In this document: one piece after another, positions 14,133 through 26,500 of the stretch | Layout: each line of letters opens with the position of its first letter | Numbering within the stretch: position 1 is the first letter of the stretch | DNA from: Tomocerus qinae | Lineage: Eukaryota > Arthropoda > Collembola > Entomobryomorpha > Tomoceridae | Reading direction: 5' to 3' | Assembly (NCBI GenBank): GCA_020055645.1 | Contig: CM034548.1 | Location: forward strand, 12,896,001 to 12,960,000 | Length of the DNA: 64,000 nucleotides | Notes under the pieces: model-generated | What the model saw: only the letters and a program-made list of their open reading frames with translations | Database searches by the model: none | What the model was told of the DNA's origin: nothing | Made by a program: the position numbers and the translations under genes

Positions 14133-15893
14133 TCATAAGTCTATTTCCTCGTTAAATTTACGTTCTGAAATGGCTACTCCAATATTATTTTCGAAGGAAT
14201 AATACTTTGAAAATCTATCCACCATTCCCGAGAATTCACTTGCGGCAAACTCTTTAGCGGTCCATAGGAACGGACCAATTGTTACTCGTTTACCTGTGCT
14301 AGAAAGGAAAGTTTTAACACCAAGATATTTGCCTCGTGCTTCAATAAGTTTAACAACAACTTCCTTCGCTTCAAATTTTTTGAAATTAGCTTTTATCATG
14401 CAAAGTGGGCAGTTATACAATATTAATTTCTCTAAGGGTGGATTAGTCCATGTACCTCTTATGGCGATTGAATCATGGATGGCCAAATGTCTGATTTGTG
14501 GTGGGATACTACTCACACACAAGTGGGTACCCTGGCGGCTGGTTGTGATATAACGTAGTCTCAATGAAGTAAGCTGGCTGCAGCTTTGGAATAAATTTAA
14601 ACCTGCCTGACAAGACGAAAAATCCAAATATTTTAGATTTGGAAGATGTGGATTCGTCACTCCGCGTAACTGTGCAAGATGATTGCAAAAGACGCTGTAG
14701 TCTAGCCTTTCCACCATATCGGGGACATCAGTGATGTCGCCGCCATAACTTCCTACGTTCATTTCAATTACATGAATAGTTGATTTACCTGTCCAGCTAG
14801 TACTTGGTATGTGGAGCTTATTGACTCTCCAATGGGAAGTGTTCCAGTTTAAGACAGACAGACCCTCTAAATGAAGTGACTTTAATTCAAAATAACCCGT
14901 CAAATCAAACTTTTCGTTCCCATCCCTTGAATTGAATGTAAATTTCTCCAATCGGGAAAAATTAAAATACTTGTTTAAAATCTTGTCTCCATCCTCCATT
15001 GGAAATTCAACCACAGTTTTCTTAATTTCTATTTCAATGGGATTAATAATGTGAGCATTTAATTTAAGTTTACATCCAGAAACACAAACATACTTCAGAA
15101 GAGGCATTGCTTCTAACGAAATCTCTAAAGGATTAATTTTGACTGAAGTCTGGAGATTAATTTCTATTTTTGTGATGTTGGTAACTTTCTGGAGTAAATT
15201 TGATATGTTTAGTGGGTGATCTTCAAATTGTATTGAGTCAATAGTCAATTCTTGGAGGTCTGCCTCCCAATCTTGGAATATATCTTTCAAAGCTCCCGTA
15301 GGCCAGGGGACGACTTGCCCACGGCTTTTCTCATCTTTCGTCAGCTTCAGTGCGCTAAACGGAACCATTATTTGGGAGTCCTTGAAATCTTCGACGTAGT
15401 TATGTAATTCTCTTGAGCTGATTGAAAGTTTTTTCGAATAATTGAAAGATAACTGAGATCTTTTCCGAAGAAGCAGCTGTGATGCTTGGCCCCAAGCCTT
15501 ACAGACTTCCCGACAACTTTTGATATCCTCGAGACACAAATAGTTGAAAATATTTCGGATCACCTGTAGAAATCATTAACAATAAAAATTACCCTTAGGT
15601 TAGAAATTATTAAAATTATGCAATGTTAGCAATCGGTAGAAAACGTTTCACTACAACTATTCCACTATAAACTTGGTAGTTTGTAATCATAATTTGGATA
15701 AAAGCGATGTAAGGGCTAAAGGCCAAAATCGTCTGAAAATAAAAACAAAATTGCGAAGTCTTACAATGTGGTTTTGTAAAGCTCGAGGACAATCGCTAGG
15801 TCCGGGTGAAGTCGACGATTCATTGGTTGGCAACGGCAATCCTAATAACGGACCTTTACAACGTCTAGTAGGCAAAGTCCTTCTTTCGGCCAT
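14133..15893 (-). CDS. F-box protein with LRR-like C-terminal region
   Basis: Two exons: 15893-15765 and 14133-15563, joined across a 201-bp intron (donor GTAAGA, acceptor CTACAG, phase 0). The product is 519 residues. The splice falls inside the F-box, joining ALQNHI to VIRNIFNYL, followed by LEDIKSCREVCKAW. This matches the usual F-box pattern of a hydrophobic helix, IF..L, D...C..VC..W. Residues 80-519 carry irregular leucine-rich stretches (for example LPNLKYLDFSSC and LTSLRLRYI) without a clean repeat. F-box proteins bind Skp1 and present substrates to an SCF ubiquitin ligase; the substrate here is unknown. Divergent, intron-poor F-box/LRR genes form large families in some arthropods, notably springtails. 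The second exon's frame opens with GTG, so it cannot start the protein; the upstream ATG exon is needed. F-box call strong, exon 1 fairly strong from the phase match. Confidence 0.82.
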
Positions 15894-16215
15894 GCTTATC
15901 CTTCCACTATTACTCCTCCTTGACTATAATGTAAGCTAGATGTAAAAAAAGGTTGTTCAAATTAAATTCAATCGCCTAAAAATTATTTTCCTTATGATAA
16001 TGGTATGATGTGAGCTTTAAAAACACGCTGTCTCTTTATGCCCCAATGAGGATATTACTAAGTCACTATAATTAATAAAGTGTTCCCACATTCCAAGTAA
16101 TACAGAATTGCATAAATCGTAATGCTTTTGGCAAAATTGATATGAATTTTAGAGCACTAGACCGAAAAAGTTGATTTTGCTCAAAGGTCTTCCTCTGCAG
16201 CTCGTCTAATCCAAT

Positions 16216-16311
16216 TTTTATTTTTTGCTTTGTTTTGAAGTAATCGATGTTTTACTCCCAAAACATTATTTTGACAGTAAAACATCAATTACTTCGAAAC
16301 AAAAAATAAAA
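16216..16311. repeat. inverted-repeat hairpin
   Basis: Arms of about 36-41 bases (16216-16256 and 16276-16311) are near-perfect reverse complements with one 5-base indel, separated by about 19 bases. The arm core GAAGTAATCGATGTTTTACT is matched by AGTAAAACATCAATTACTTC. It is probably a MITE remnant or a stable transcript hairpin. Confidence 0.6.
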
Positions 16312-17199
16312 TGTCAGTGATGGGCTGTAGATGAACGTTTTTCGAACAGTGCCTACTTTGGATTTTTAGCATTTTTTCCAAAAAAAGTTAATGGGAAATG
16401 TTATATTCGGGATATGGTTACCTTCAGTCGTACGGCAATAAAAACCTTTCTGAATTTCTGAATTTGAACCTTGAACGAATAGGAAATCGGCGATCTGCTG
16501 TCTGCGTAGCTAAAAATGGAGTGGTCCAGAGTCTTCGAGTAGTAAAGCAAGACTGACTGACCACAATATGATTCTTGTCCAATTATAGCAAAATTACTAA
16601 TAATTAGCATAAGATATTCATTATAGGTAACTATAATGACATTCCGCATACATAGACGGAAAAGTGGGTTTATGAAACGTGTGCGTATTTGGATAGGGAA
16701 GAATGAAACTGCAGGACTGCAGTCAGTTGCAGGCCATTCTTTATGTGACTGTGATGTGATAGACGGAGTGCAGGTCAACGCGTTGCAACGGTGAGCTACG
16801 ATGAGATGTAAAAAGCAAGTCTTATCTTAATTATAATATTTTATGACAAAGAACAAAGAGGGAAGAGATATTAGAATCTTGCTTAGAATTTTTTCGCCTT
16901 CAACGTGCAAATGTAAATATCTTGATATACTAAAGAGCCAAGATCATTGATAGCAATATTGAAATTACCAACTGCCTTCCTCGGATTTTGGAACGCAGAT
17001 ACTATTCCAATATTCCAGTAAAGAATGACAATTTCGCTAAATAATACTATATAAATAATATGAAGATATAATACTAGGCCGCTAGTACTGTCACCACAGT
17101 CACCAGTAGTTACAAAATAAATGAGAGCAAGGTCACAAAAAACATTGTGGTAGCTCTAAATATTACGAAATATTTAAAGATCCGCCCCATTAAAAATAT

Positions 17200-17262
17200 A
17201 GGACAAACGTGCCTCTCTCTAAGACTTCCCGCGTATTGCGCATTCCCGTAACAAATATTTTT
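17200..17262. repeat. diverged fragment of the 34.5-35.3 kb repeat
   Basis: The segment GCCTCTCTCT...CGTATTGCGCATTCCCG resembles the middle of the second 385-bp unit (about 35053-35088), which contains GCCTCTCTGC and CGTATTGCGCATTCGCG. The shared stretch is short, so this is a probable decayed third copy rather than a certain one. Confidence 0.4.
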
Positions 17263-17346
17263 TAATTCCAAACCTTCTCTTGTATAGGAGTAATTATGAA
17301 ATTACCTAGCAAGCTTACATGAATAGTTAGATACACATAGATTAAC

Positions 17347-17915
17347 CAGTGTACAAAATACCATTTATCACTTACAAGTGGTAAGTGGTTTTTAATGGTA
17401 TTTAACGTTAAATACCACCACCTAAAAAGTAGTGGTAAGTGGTAAGAATGGTAAAAAATGGTAAAATTTGTTTCGTTTAAATTTGGTGTTTCGATTTTGA
17501 ATAAAATTTGGTGTTAAAGTATGAAATAGCTTAACAGCTGATGATTGATGTTACTAATTGATAAGTTTTCATCAATCAGAGTTAGATTCAACCAATGTGA
17601 GCATTAATAGCCCTTATTTGCCGATTGAGAAATTAAAAATTAAATTGCCTTTAAATCAATATTAATTTAACGATACCAAATGTAATATTGGTTATAGTAA
17701 TATTTACTTGATTAATTTGATAATTAATTAAGGGGCTAATTGGAAATGTTTCATAGAAAATAAAGTTTTAAAATCTATATATTTTAGGAAGTAGTAAGCT
17801 GTCTTATCAATCGCAAATATTTACCATTTTTACCATTAAATGCATTTGTACCATTAAGTGCATGTTACCAATGTGATGGTAAACAAGCCTAAAAAGTGGT
17901 AAATTTTGTACACTG
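17347..17915. mobile_element. non-autonomous hAT-type MITE, 569 bp, with 8-bp TSD
   Basis: Terminal inverted repeats: the left end begins CAGTGTACAAAATACCA, and the reverse complement of the right end begins CAGTGTACAAAATTTACCA. The element is flanked on both sides by the identical 8-mer AGATTAAC (17339-17346 and 17916-17923). An 8-bp target duplication and CAGTG termini are hallmarks of the hAT superfamily. There is no transposase frame inside. Many GGTAA/TTACC words cluster near both ends, as expected for subterminal transposase-binding repeats, and 17403-17418 is a short palindrome. Confidence 0.85.
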
Positions 17916-20344
17916 AGATTAACAGAACGCGATTATTACATAGAGATTCTAACCCCATAAAATTAGTATAAAATTGGCTCTGAACCTTTCTCAGCTAAAT
18001 TAAAAGAGTCATTTCAACATTCGGTTGCTGTCATTTTGCTGAGAAGTTAATTTAAAAATTAGAAATTCTGAATGAGCTGACATCGAGGTTTTATGATAGA
18101 AAACCAATGAAATCAGATTAGAGTTTGGATTCCAAGATGCATAATATATAAAACAAAGAGTTGATGTGTAACAGAATCAATTTCAGGGATATACAGAAAC
18201 GAGAAGGATCATTGACGAAAATCAGTTGTGGTTAGCCTAACGATGAATCTCGTTAAAAGGACCTGTTTTTCTGTCCCTTCCTTGCTTTCACGATGTCGTC
18301 GTAGATAAGAAGTCTAAAAATTTCCAGTATCGTTAGTTTTAATGTCCACCCTGAGGGTTGCTTTCCATGATGTGATTTGACTGTCCTTCTTGTCTCCGAT
18401 CTTTCTTGTAAGCATTATCCATTCCGAGAAACACCTTGTTACCTTCCAGTCGTAGCGAGAGAGTGACAACACAAATAATACTATAATGCAGAGCGAGTAA
18501 AGTAGATTCACAGTATATAGCTTTAGATGTCTTAAAGACAATTGTATTACTGACACAGATTAGGTTAGGTATTTTGGTATGCATTGCCTTTCTCGATATA
18601 AAGCTATAGATACCTTTCCAGATAATATTTTACTAGTCCGTGAGTATATCATGGTATTGTATTTCCCTGTCCATGTCATCACGACACAAAACTACTTTAC
18701 ATGGCATTGGATGAGCATTGCTAGTCCCCATCCTCTTCCAATATATAGTAGACTCAGAGTCTTCTTCTTTTCTATATAGATATTGAGACTGTCTTTTGTT
18801 TCAAATGCTACATAAAGAGTCTTCGCTTTGAATTTGTTTGTGAATGAGACAAGTCAAGTAAGAATTGCTGAAGGTGATACTCGCTCATTCCTCTGTAACT
18901 TATCTAGCCAACACTTCTCAAAGGTACAATTTCCTATAGCTCTTCTTCTATTTCAACTCCAAGGTTCTAGTGTCTGCCCAATTTATCTACGCTATCTAGT
19001 TTACATAAACACTGGACATTCTGCCTGTACGGTTTGTAATAAATTGTTTTGTCTCCATTCCGTCCCTAACACAAATTACTTCATGTACTGCTTCGTATGC
19101 ATTAACGATCTCGATGATCATGTCCTCCATCACATCAGTTTCCGTCTAAGGCGAAGGTATCAATTAACTGCTCAAAGTTTCACGGCCTAAATCACCGATT
19201 GTTGTCACATAAGGGAAACTGATACAGATAAATGTTCAAGCCTCGCAAAGTTATTCTCATCTTATGGGTACAAAGTGAATGAACCTGTTTGCATAATGCT
19301 TTTTACTTAAATACCTCCCCCTTTATATTATTATATCCACTATAGCATTCTAGGACTTAGAGGAGCAAACTAATAAGTACACGTATAATTCACATTTGCA
19401 GATGTCAGAGTGCACATACAATTGGTATGTGTTTGTAGTAGCACTATTTAAATAAAGGTCGACTCGGAATGCAATCGTTTCCTCTTCATCCGAAATATAA
19501 ATAAAATGGTCTGCATAACTTTACATTTTCACCACCATTTTTATTTCATGTACCACGTCGATTTCTCCTTTACAAAGCCATTGTTACAAATGCATACATG
19601 GATTACATTTTCACATACAATATATATATTAATGCATAATTTGTGACACGACTTATAGAATACTCTGTGCAATGTAAGGCTCAATACATATTTTAAAGAA
19701 TTAACTAAAAAAATGGAAACGAAAACATGAACGTCAAAAATAATCACAATCCACAAACTAAATGTATTTAATTTATAATAGGTAAAGTTATTAGAACTAG
19801 ACACTATAATTTATATTTTGTGCCAGGTGCATTAGACTATAGTATAGTTAATTAAAACTAAAAAATGAAACCTAAAATATAAATTTTCTAAACTAAATCC
19901 AACTAATTGTTAGAACGTGGACGTTTTAATATTTCTAGATTATATACTATACTATAAGATATTCAACTTACAAATTAAAATGTTAAAAATTATCACAAAC
20001 TGAATAAAATTTAATAATATTAAGGTATACTTATTAGTAGGGGACATTTTAATGCATATTTTGGGCCTATAGTATTTATTATATGTTACTTATATCTAAT
20101 ATATTTTTATAGTATTTTTAAAATATGTATATATTATAAGGTGCGCAATTTCGCATAGTATCTGTATGTATCTATAATAGAGCGATTAATATGTATTTTA
20201 CCATTACTACTGGACGTTTTTCTATTTTTACCAGACCTCATAGAATAAGCTATGATATGGTGCAATAGGTACTAAGGAGTTAAAACAAAAAATAATGCAT
20301 ACAAAAAAATAAATCTCAAAATATAAACTCAAGCTAAAAAATAA

Positions 20345-20350
20345 TTTATT
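20345..20350 (-). promoter_or_regulatory. candidate polyadenylation signal of FGFRL1
   Basis: The minus strand reads AATAAA about 160 bases past the FGFRL1 stop codon. Position and sequence fit a poly(A) signal, but no transcript end is known. Confidence 0.4.
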
Positions 20351-20510
20351 ATAAAACATACAAGATAATTTACAGGATTACAGGTTTTTCATGCAATCTA
20401 CATATGACTACATATTTTAACTTTCTGATGTTCAAAGTTTAAGTTAAAATGATCTTACGTATTTATAACTGCTGATGTTAACAGTTACACATAGAGGCTC
20501 TGTCACTGAT

Positions 20511-23500
20511 TTACCATTTTACCAATTGAATTCGCTTGCCGAAAGTGGCAGGGTAGCATTGTCTGTAGGTTTGGACAGTTGAAACCTGAGCGGTGCGTGG
20601 CACACAGCAGGAGCATCGTGACATGGCTATTTCAATTGTTGGTTGGGACGGGCAACTGCCTGATGCTGTGGAATTTGCGGAGGAACCCAAAAGCTGCCTT
20701 TGTTGATATCCTTGATTTCGATAAGTGGAGGGACTGATGGACGATACAGTTGGAGTTGGAGTTGCAGGCTTGTATTCGGGATCCTCGGATGAAAATGGAT
20801 TCCCAAATTTACGGAAATGCATATGAACTCCACAAGAAGATGCAAAGACAACCATAGCAACGCTTACGACTGAGATCATGACTGCAATGGGGTACGGAAT
20901 AATTGTAGTGTTAAGGCCAATTGTCGTTGCTAAAAAGGACAAAAGAAATAACGAGCTCATCATACAGCAATTCTTATAATTTTGTTTTCTGGCACAGCAT
21001 TGTTGTAAATTGGATAATATTGTGCTCCTCTTTACAAAACAGCGTGCACAATGCAATGCTAACTAATCCTACTAGCTATGCATATTTTTATACAAATGAA
21101 GACGCAATTTCACCTGGACGGACAGTAAGACGAGCTTCTTTGTAAGTATAACCCACATTGTTGGTAGCAAGACAAATATACATTCCAGCATCTTCCTTCG
21201 TTATTCGTGAGAATATCAATTTGTTTGTGTACGTTCCGTTCAGCTGCGTCTCGTTGATGCGAATATCTTGAGCCTCCTATAATCAAACAATTTAATGCAT
21301 TTCTGAGATTCAAAGAAATGTTGTTCTATATCCATTATACAAAATTCCATTGTGAAAGATCTTTTATGTGACTAAGCATCAAAATAAAAAATTGTCCTTA
21401 TAGAAAAAGTTAATAAACAGAATTCTCTACTTTGAGTCCGCGCTCAATTATTTTCTTGCATTCAAACTGTAATCATAATGTTGATAAAAACTAAAGAATG
21501 AAGTTAAATATATACCTGCATGACCACAACATGTTGATTTTCTACAGGGAGAAGTCGGTGTCTCTGTCGCCAGCTAAGATTCCTTTTGTCCTGACCCTCA
21601 GGGACACGCTTCAGCCATTTAATATGAGGAGGCATAGAAGAAGATCCACTGTGGATGACACACTCCAAAATACCTGGGCTTCCAATTGCCACAGTTAGAT
21701 TGTTCGGGTAGTTTGGAGCCAATACAGGACGCTTCTTTTCGACCATGTCTATAAAATAATGTTTTTAGCTTCCATACTATTACAATGTTTTATTATTAAC
21801 TGAAAAAGTAGAGCAGAAGGATGGGTTAGTTACATGAATGTAGATTATAGAAGTGACTGCAGAAGCTCTAAATTATATCGACATGTTATGAGTAAGATAT
21901 CTGATTTTATTAAATTGATGGGCTACCTGTCACAGATAAATGAACTGCAGATTCTGAGCGACCAACAGTGTTGTTTGCACTGCAGGTGTAAGTGCCAGCA
22001 TCTTCTGTTGTAAGTCGATCAAGAACGAGAGTCCAGCTGGATGTCCTCCACATCTTTTCACCAACTGGTTTCCCATCCTACAAAAACAGACCAGATTCAT
22101 GTGGATTTACATTTTCACATGAGAAACAGCCCCTGTCAAATTATTGAAATCATTCTCTACGTTTACTCCATTTTATTTACGACAAGAAGATACACTACTT
22201 CTAACGAACGCAAATTCACCACAATGAATCCAAGCATTTAGTTCTCTAAGAGAAAACCCATCGAAAAATCAGTAAAAATAAATACTCTCTTGTGTAAACA
22301 CAGCAGCGTGATAGCAATCACAAAGAAAAAGTTAATAAGTAAATTACTTTGAGCCATGTTACTCTGGGCGTTGGCGTTCCTTTAGCTTCGCACCGAAACC
22401 GGATTGAATTTCCTGATGCTAAATACATTGAACCAGATTGCTGCATCGTTTCCATACTCAAAACAGGCAATGAAAAAGTGTGAGGTGAAGCCGTCGACGA
22501 ATCTTTTACTTGACTTCTCTCGGCATTCCCACTGTCTCCTTCCTTTGCGTCATCTTCTGAAAAAATGCATACCAACTCCAATTAGCTAGGTCACTATACA
22601 CACGCAAATCTATCAATTCATATTATTAACGTTTTTATGCACAAATTATTTTGACAACCTTAAACCTTGATATTTTCTAACAAGCAGAATAAAAGACACA
22701 ATCCTACAATTTTTAATTCGATCCTAACGTTGTTAAGTATGTAGTATATTTATCAGAACAGAAATCTTGCAGTGCAAGTTATGAATGGAATTGGTAAATT
22801 GGTACTATCATATGGTTGTTCAGTTTTAAGCTTAGATAGGTGTAAATAGGCTTGAATGTATGGATAGGCTTAAATATCATCATTAAATGATATGGCGGAT
22901 ATCATATTCAATATTATGCAGTGGTACAATAACTCGGCGATTGCATAGCATTTCTCTGAAATTATATAATCGAATGTGGCAAAAGTATTTTTAAGATTCT
23001 GTAAGAACCAACAACGTCATTTTATATATTGAATGACCACGTTTTGTACTTCGTTATGAGACATATTGTTAAATTGTTAACTAATTTGGAGTGTGAAAAG
23101 CGAGTAAATAAACAGTGGTGACATTTGGAAAGGCTGGCGAGTCACTCTATATTAAAGGTTGGAAAGTGGGTGTTTTCTCCAAAGATGCATTGAGCGTATT
23201 AACTATTTGAATGGATTATTTTAAACGACCCAGCTTCAAGAATATCAGTTTACTTTGTAACCAGCAGCTTATTATATTCAATACTTAAGTCTTTTACTGA
23301 TGCATCACACCCAAGAGATGTAATATAGGATACCTTAAGGACATGGTATACAAACCTGTATACACTTACTATAGATTATGTACTAGACTAATACCATTTA
23401 AAGTAGCAATAGTACCCTCATAATAATCGTCATATACTCGTATAGTCAGTCAGTCATACTACTTGTATTAGTATATTGAAGCCTCAAGTTGTTTAAATGT

Positions 23501-26500
23501 AGCTACCAACTCGTATCGATTAGGGCTCCATAAAACTTATAAGTAAATACAATTGTGTCTCCATGCTTGGTTTTGTTGCCAGAGCCCTATTAAGGGAAGA
23601 CAGAGTAGAAGGTGTGAAAGGGCAGACGTGGAGACATTGGTATTCAATCGAGCGTTCCAATTCAATAATGACAAGGGTCATTTCCCATTGTGTCAGACAC
23701 AAAGTACTTATTACAGGTGCACAGGTGGGAAAAAGTGAGACTCACAAAACTACAGCCTCCAATGTCATTTCACCACTTACTTCATTTGTCACTCTATAAC
23801 CAGGAAGAGACTCATCCTAATACATTTCATGTGAATCATATTTCTATGCTTCTGTATAGCTATTTTTGTCATACTCCTTAACATGTAACTTAAACTTGCC
23901 TTTAGAAAGGGAAATCTCAAAGAGAAATTGAATCTCTTCACACTAATTTGGATTAGTTTATATATATTCAAAAAATTGTTGGTATTGGAAACCATTAAGT
24001 TTTTCAGATAATATTTTTACGTACGTATTCGTATGTAATAATGTCAAATTGATCTGATTAATGAGCTCCATTTTTTCTAGTATACTAAATAAGTTGTATA
24101 AACTGTCTTCTCTGAAAGTACAATCTTGTCATTACAAGCAAATTGACATTTTTTTAAAGAAAGTCATACGACTAACCAGTATACTAAATTATTGTATGAA
24201 ACTATGTCATTAGGTATCGGTCAGTCTGTCACCAGTCTATTCGTCATTGGCTCAACATACTGTCACTTGACAATTGGAGATTATAATGTCAGCCTCATCG
24301 TTAATTGCTAATTGTTCACGGTGTCATCATGTTGAAAAACTAGAAGTTTAAGTTCAGAAAAAGTCTTCTCTAAGATGCTTGGTATAAGAACATAATGATA
24401 ATATGGAGGGAAAAGAACGTGATTGTATAGCCAGGCTTGTGATATCGCAACCTCTTTCTCTTTCTGCGTTCTGTTTACTATAAATCCGATATTATAAAGT
24501 AAGAACTCTTCATTTTCAAGAATGCAAAGAGCATGGCGAGTCCGAAGCAGGTACCTACGTCTATATCTGTGATTACAGACAGCCGGAGTAAAAACATGGT
24601 AGAGATAAAGGGAGAACATGAGCAACAGGTTAGAGAGACATTGCAGCGATTAGAGAAAAGAAGTAATATATAAAACATTAGCTTATTAAGCATATAGGTT
24701 ATTATGCATCATATAAGGTAAATCGACTATTGTACACTTCAGTGTTGCTTATCGATATTAGTAAGACATTAAATAAAGAATGTATGTTAGAAATTGGAAG
24801 ATCCCTAGGTGGATAGCTCTGTGGAGACTGAAACTTGCCTGTCCCTTCTGCCTTTGTACTACAGTTTAAGTGTACCTGGTATATACTGCATGGTGTGTGT
24901 GAGCAAGTTGATTTTACAGAGTGAGCCTGGACAGAAAAAAGTGTCTTCCATAATATGCATTAAACAACAACAACTGGAAAATGTCCCCATACCTCCTACA
25001 GCTCTAACATGCTCACTCGAGAGACAGATAGGGAATGCGATAATGAATTCTACATGTCACCTTCCTTCGTGTTCACTTTTCTCCTCTGTTTACCTGCTCA
25101 CTGAATAAGACAACCTCCTTTTACTACTTCTTCTGATGTCTCAAATATCTTTCGAAACATTCTACCTGATAAGTAAACTGGGGGAAATAGTAACATTCAT
25201 ACAGACTTAAATAAACTACACAGAAGGAAAGGGATACATTCAACTATTAAATTAATCTATATGGTACTTATCCAACAATATCTACGTTATACAACAGATT
25301 ACTGTAAGCAAAAAATAAATTTTATATTTCAAGAATTATTGATTATAGGAAAAATCTGTTTGAATGTGTTTGAACATCAAATAATAAATACAAAATATCT
25401 AATAAGCATGTTTATATAAGTAAAAAATTAATTTTATCTTCATTTTCTTTCGATTTAGTAAAAGGCTTTAGATTGTTACTAAAAGAAGTATTTTGAATCT
25501 CAAAAATAAAGAGAATTTTCCATTTCGTAGGGATAGGGCACCCCCGCACCCCTGTAATATCTAAATACATGTGGTCAGAGTCACTACTTTCATACCAGGT
25601 GCAACATTATACGGATACTTCATACCTCCTTGTATTTATTTACTAAAATGGTAAGTGTGACAGGAACAGAGAAGAAAATGAGCAAGGTCTATGCTGCAGC
25701 AGATTTAGAATCTTCCAGTGACTTCTTGAAATGGTATGTTATACTTCTTATCTGTACTATGCGACTTTTATCTACAATTTTTGAAGATTTACTTGTAGCC
25801 TCTGTCTGAGCTTAAAATGTAACATGCAGATAGGCACAGACTACAGACAGCGTTTCCGATAGAAATCTTTAGGGGCTATCGTTATGTTACTTACGAATGT
25901 TGTAGAAATAGTCTCAGTTTAGAAATGACTACGAATACGGCAAGGTAATTCATATGCAAACGAATTTCTGGGGAATTTACTAGAATGTGTATTTGGCGGT
26001 ACTGTGTTCTAACTACCAAATACAACTGATGGAAAACTCGATATAATATTTCTTATAACATTGCGATGCGTGACAATACGATTTTGAACTTTCTTTGTGC
26101 TCAAAAATTATAAGTTGATAAGGCTAATTATTTAAGTTCAAATAATTCATATTACATTTGCATCTGTCCTGGCCTTATGCATACTAAATGAATAATTAAT
26201 TCCACTGTCCACTATATTTCAGATTCTATCTGTATAGTAGACTTCGGTTATGGTGGCTTAATCACTAAAGATATTTAGGTCAGAAAGTTATGCTTTAAAA
26301 TCGGTGATAGCATTCAATGTATGCGTTTGCAGCTAAAGTTATCAAACTATTTTAATACTAATATACATAGCTGTTTGCCAACGAACACAAAGGTGCATTC
26401 ATGATTATCATTTCAAATATTAAGCAGTGAATGCTTGGAGATTCCTTTGTGGGCACATGAAATGAAATGCCGGTAAAGTAAAGAAGCAAATACATTGCCG

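Larger units (their letters stand above)
15894..20344. other. intergenic DNA between the F-box gene and FGFRL1
   Basis: Contains a hairpin element (16216-16311), a fragment related to the 34.5-35.3 kb duplication (about 17200-17260) and a complete hAT-type MITE (17347-17915). The remainder is AT-rich. The open frames at 16401-16778 (minus, 125 codons) and 18828-19190 (plus, 120 codons) have no recognisable domain or flanking exons. I treat them as chance. Confidence 0.45.

Noticed and set aside
15673..15939. 88-codon plus-strand frame
   Set aside because: It is antisense to the first exon of the F-box gene, whose minus-strand frame has a matching splice and completes the F-box.
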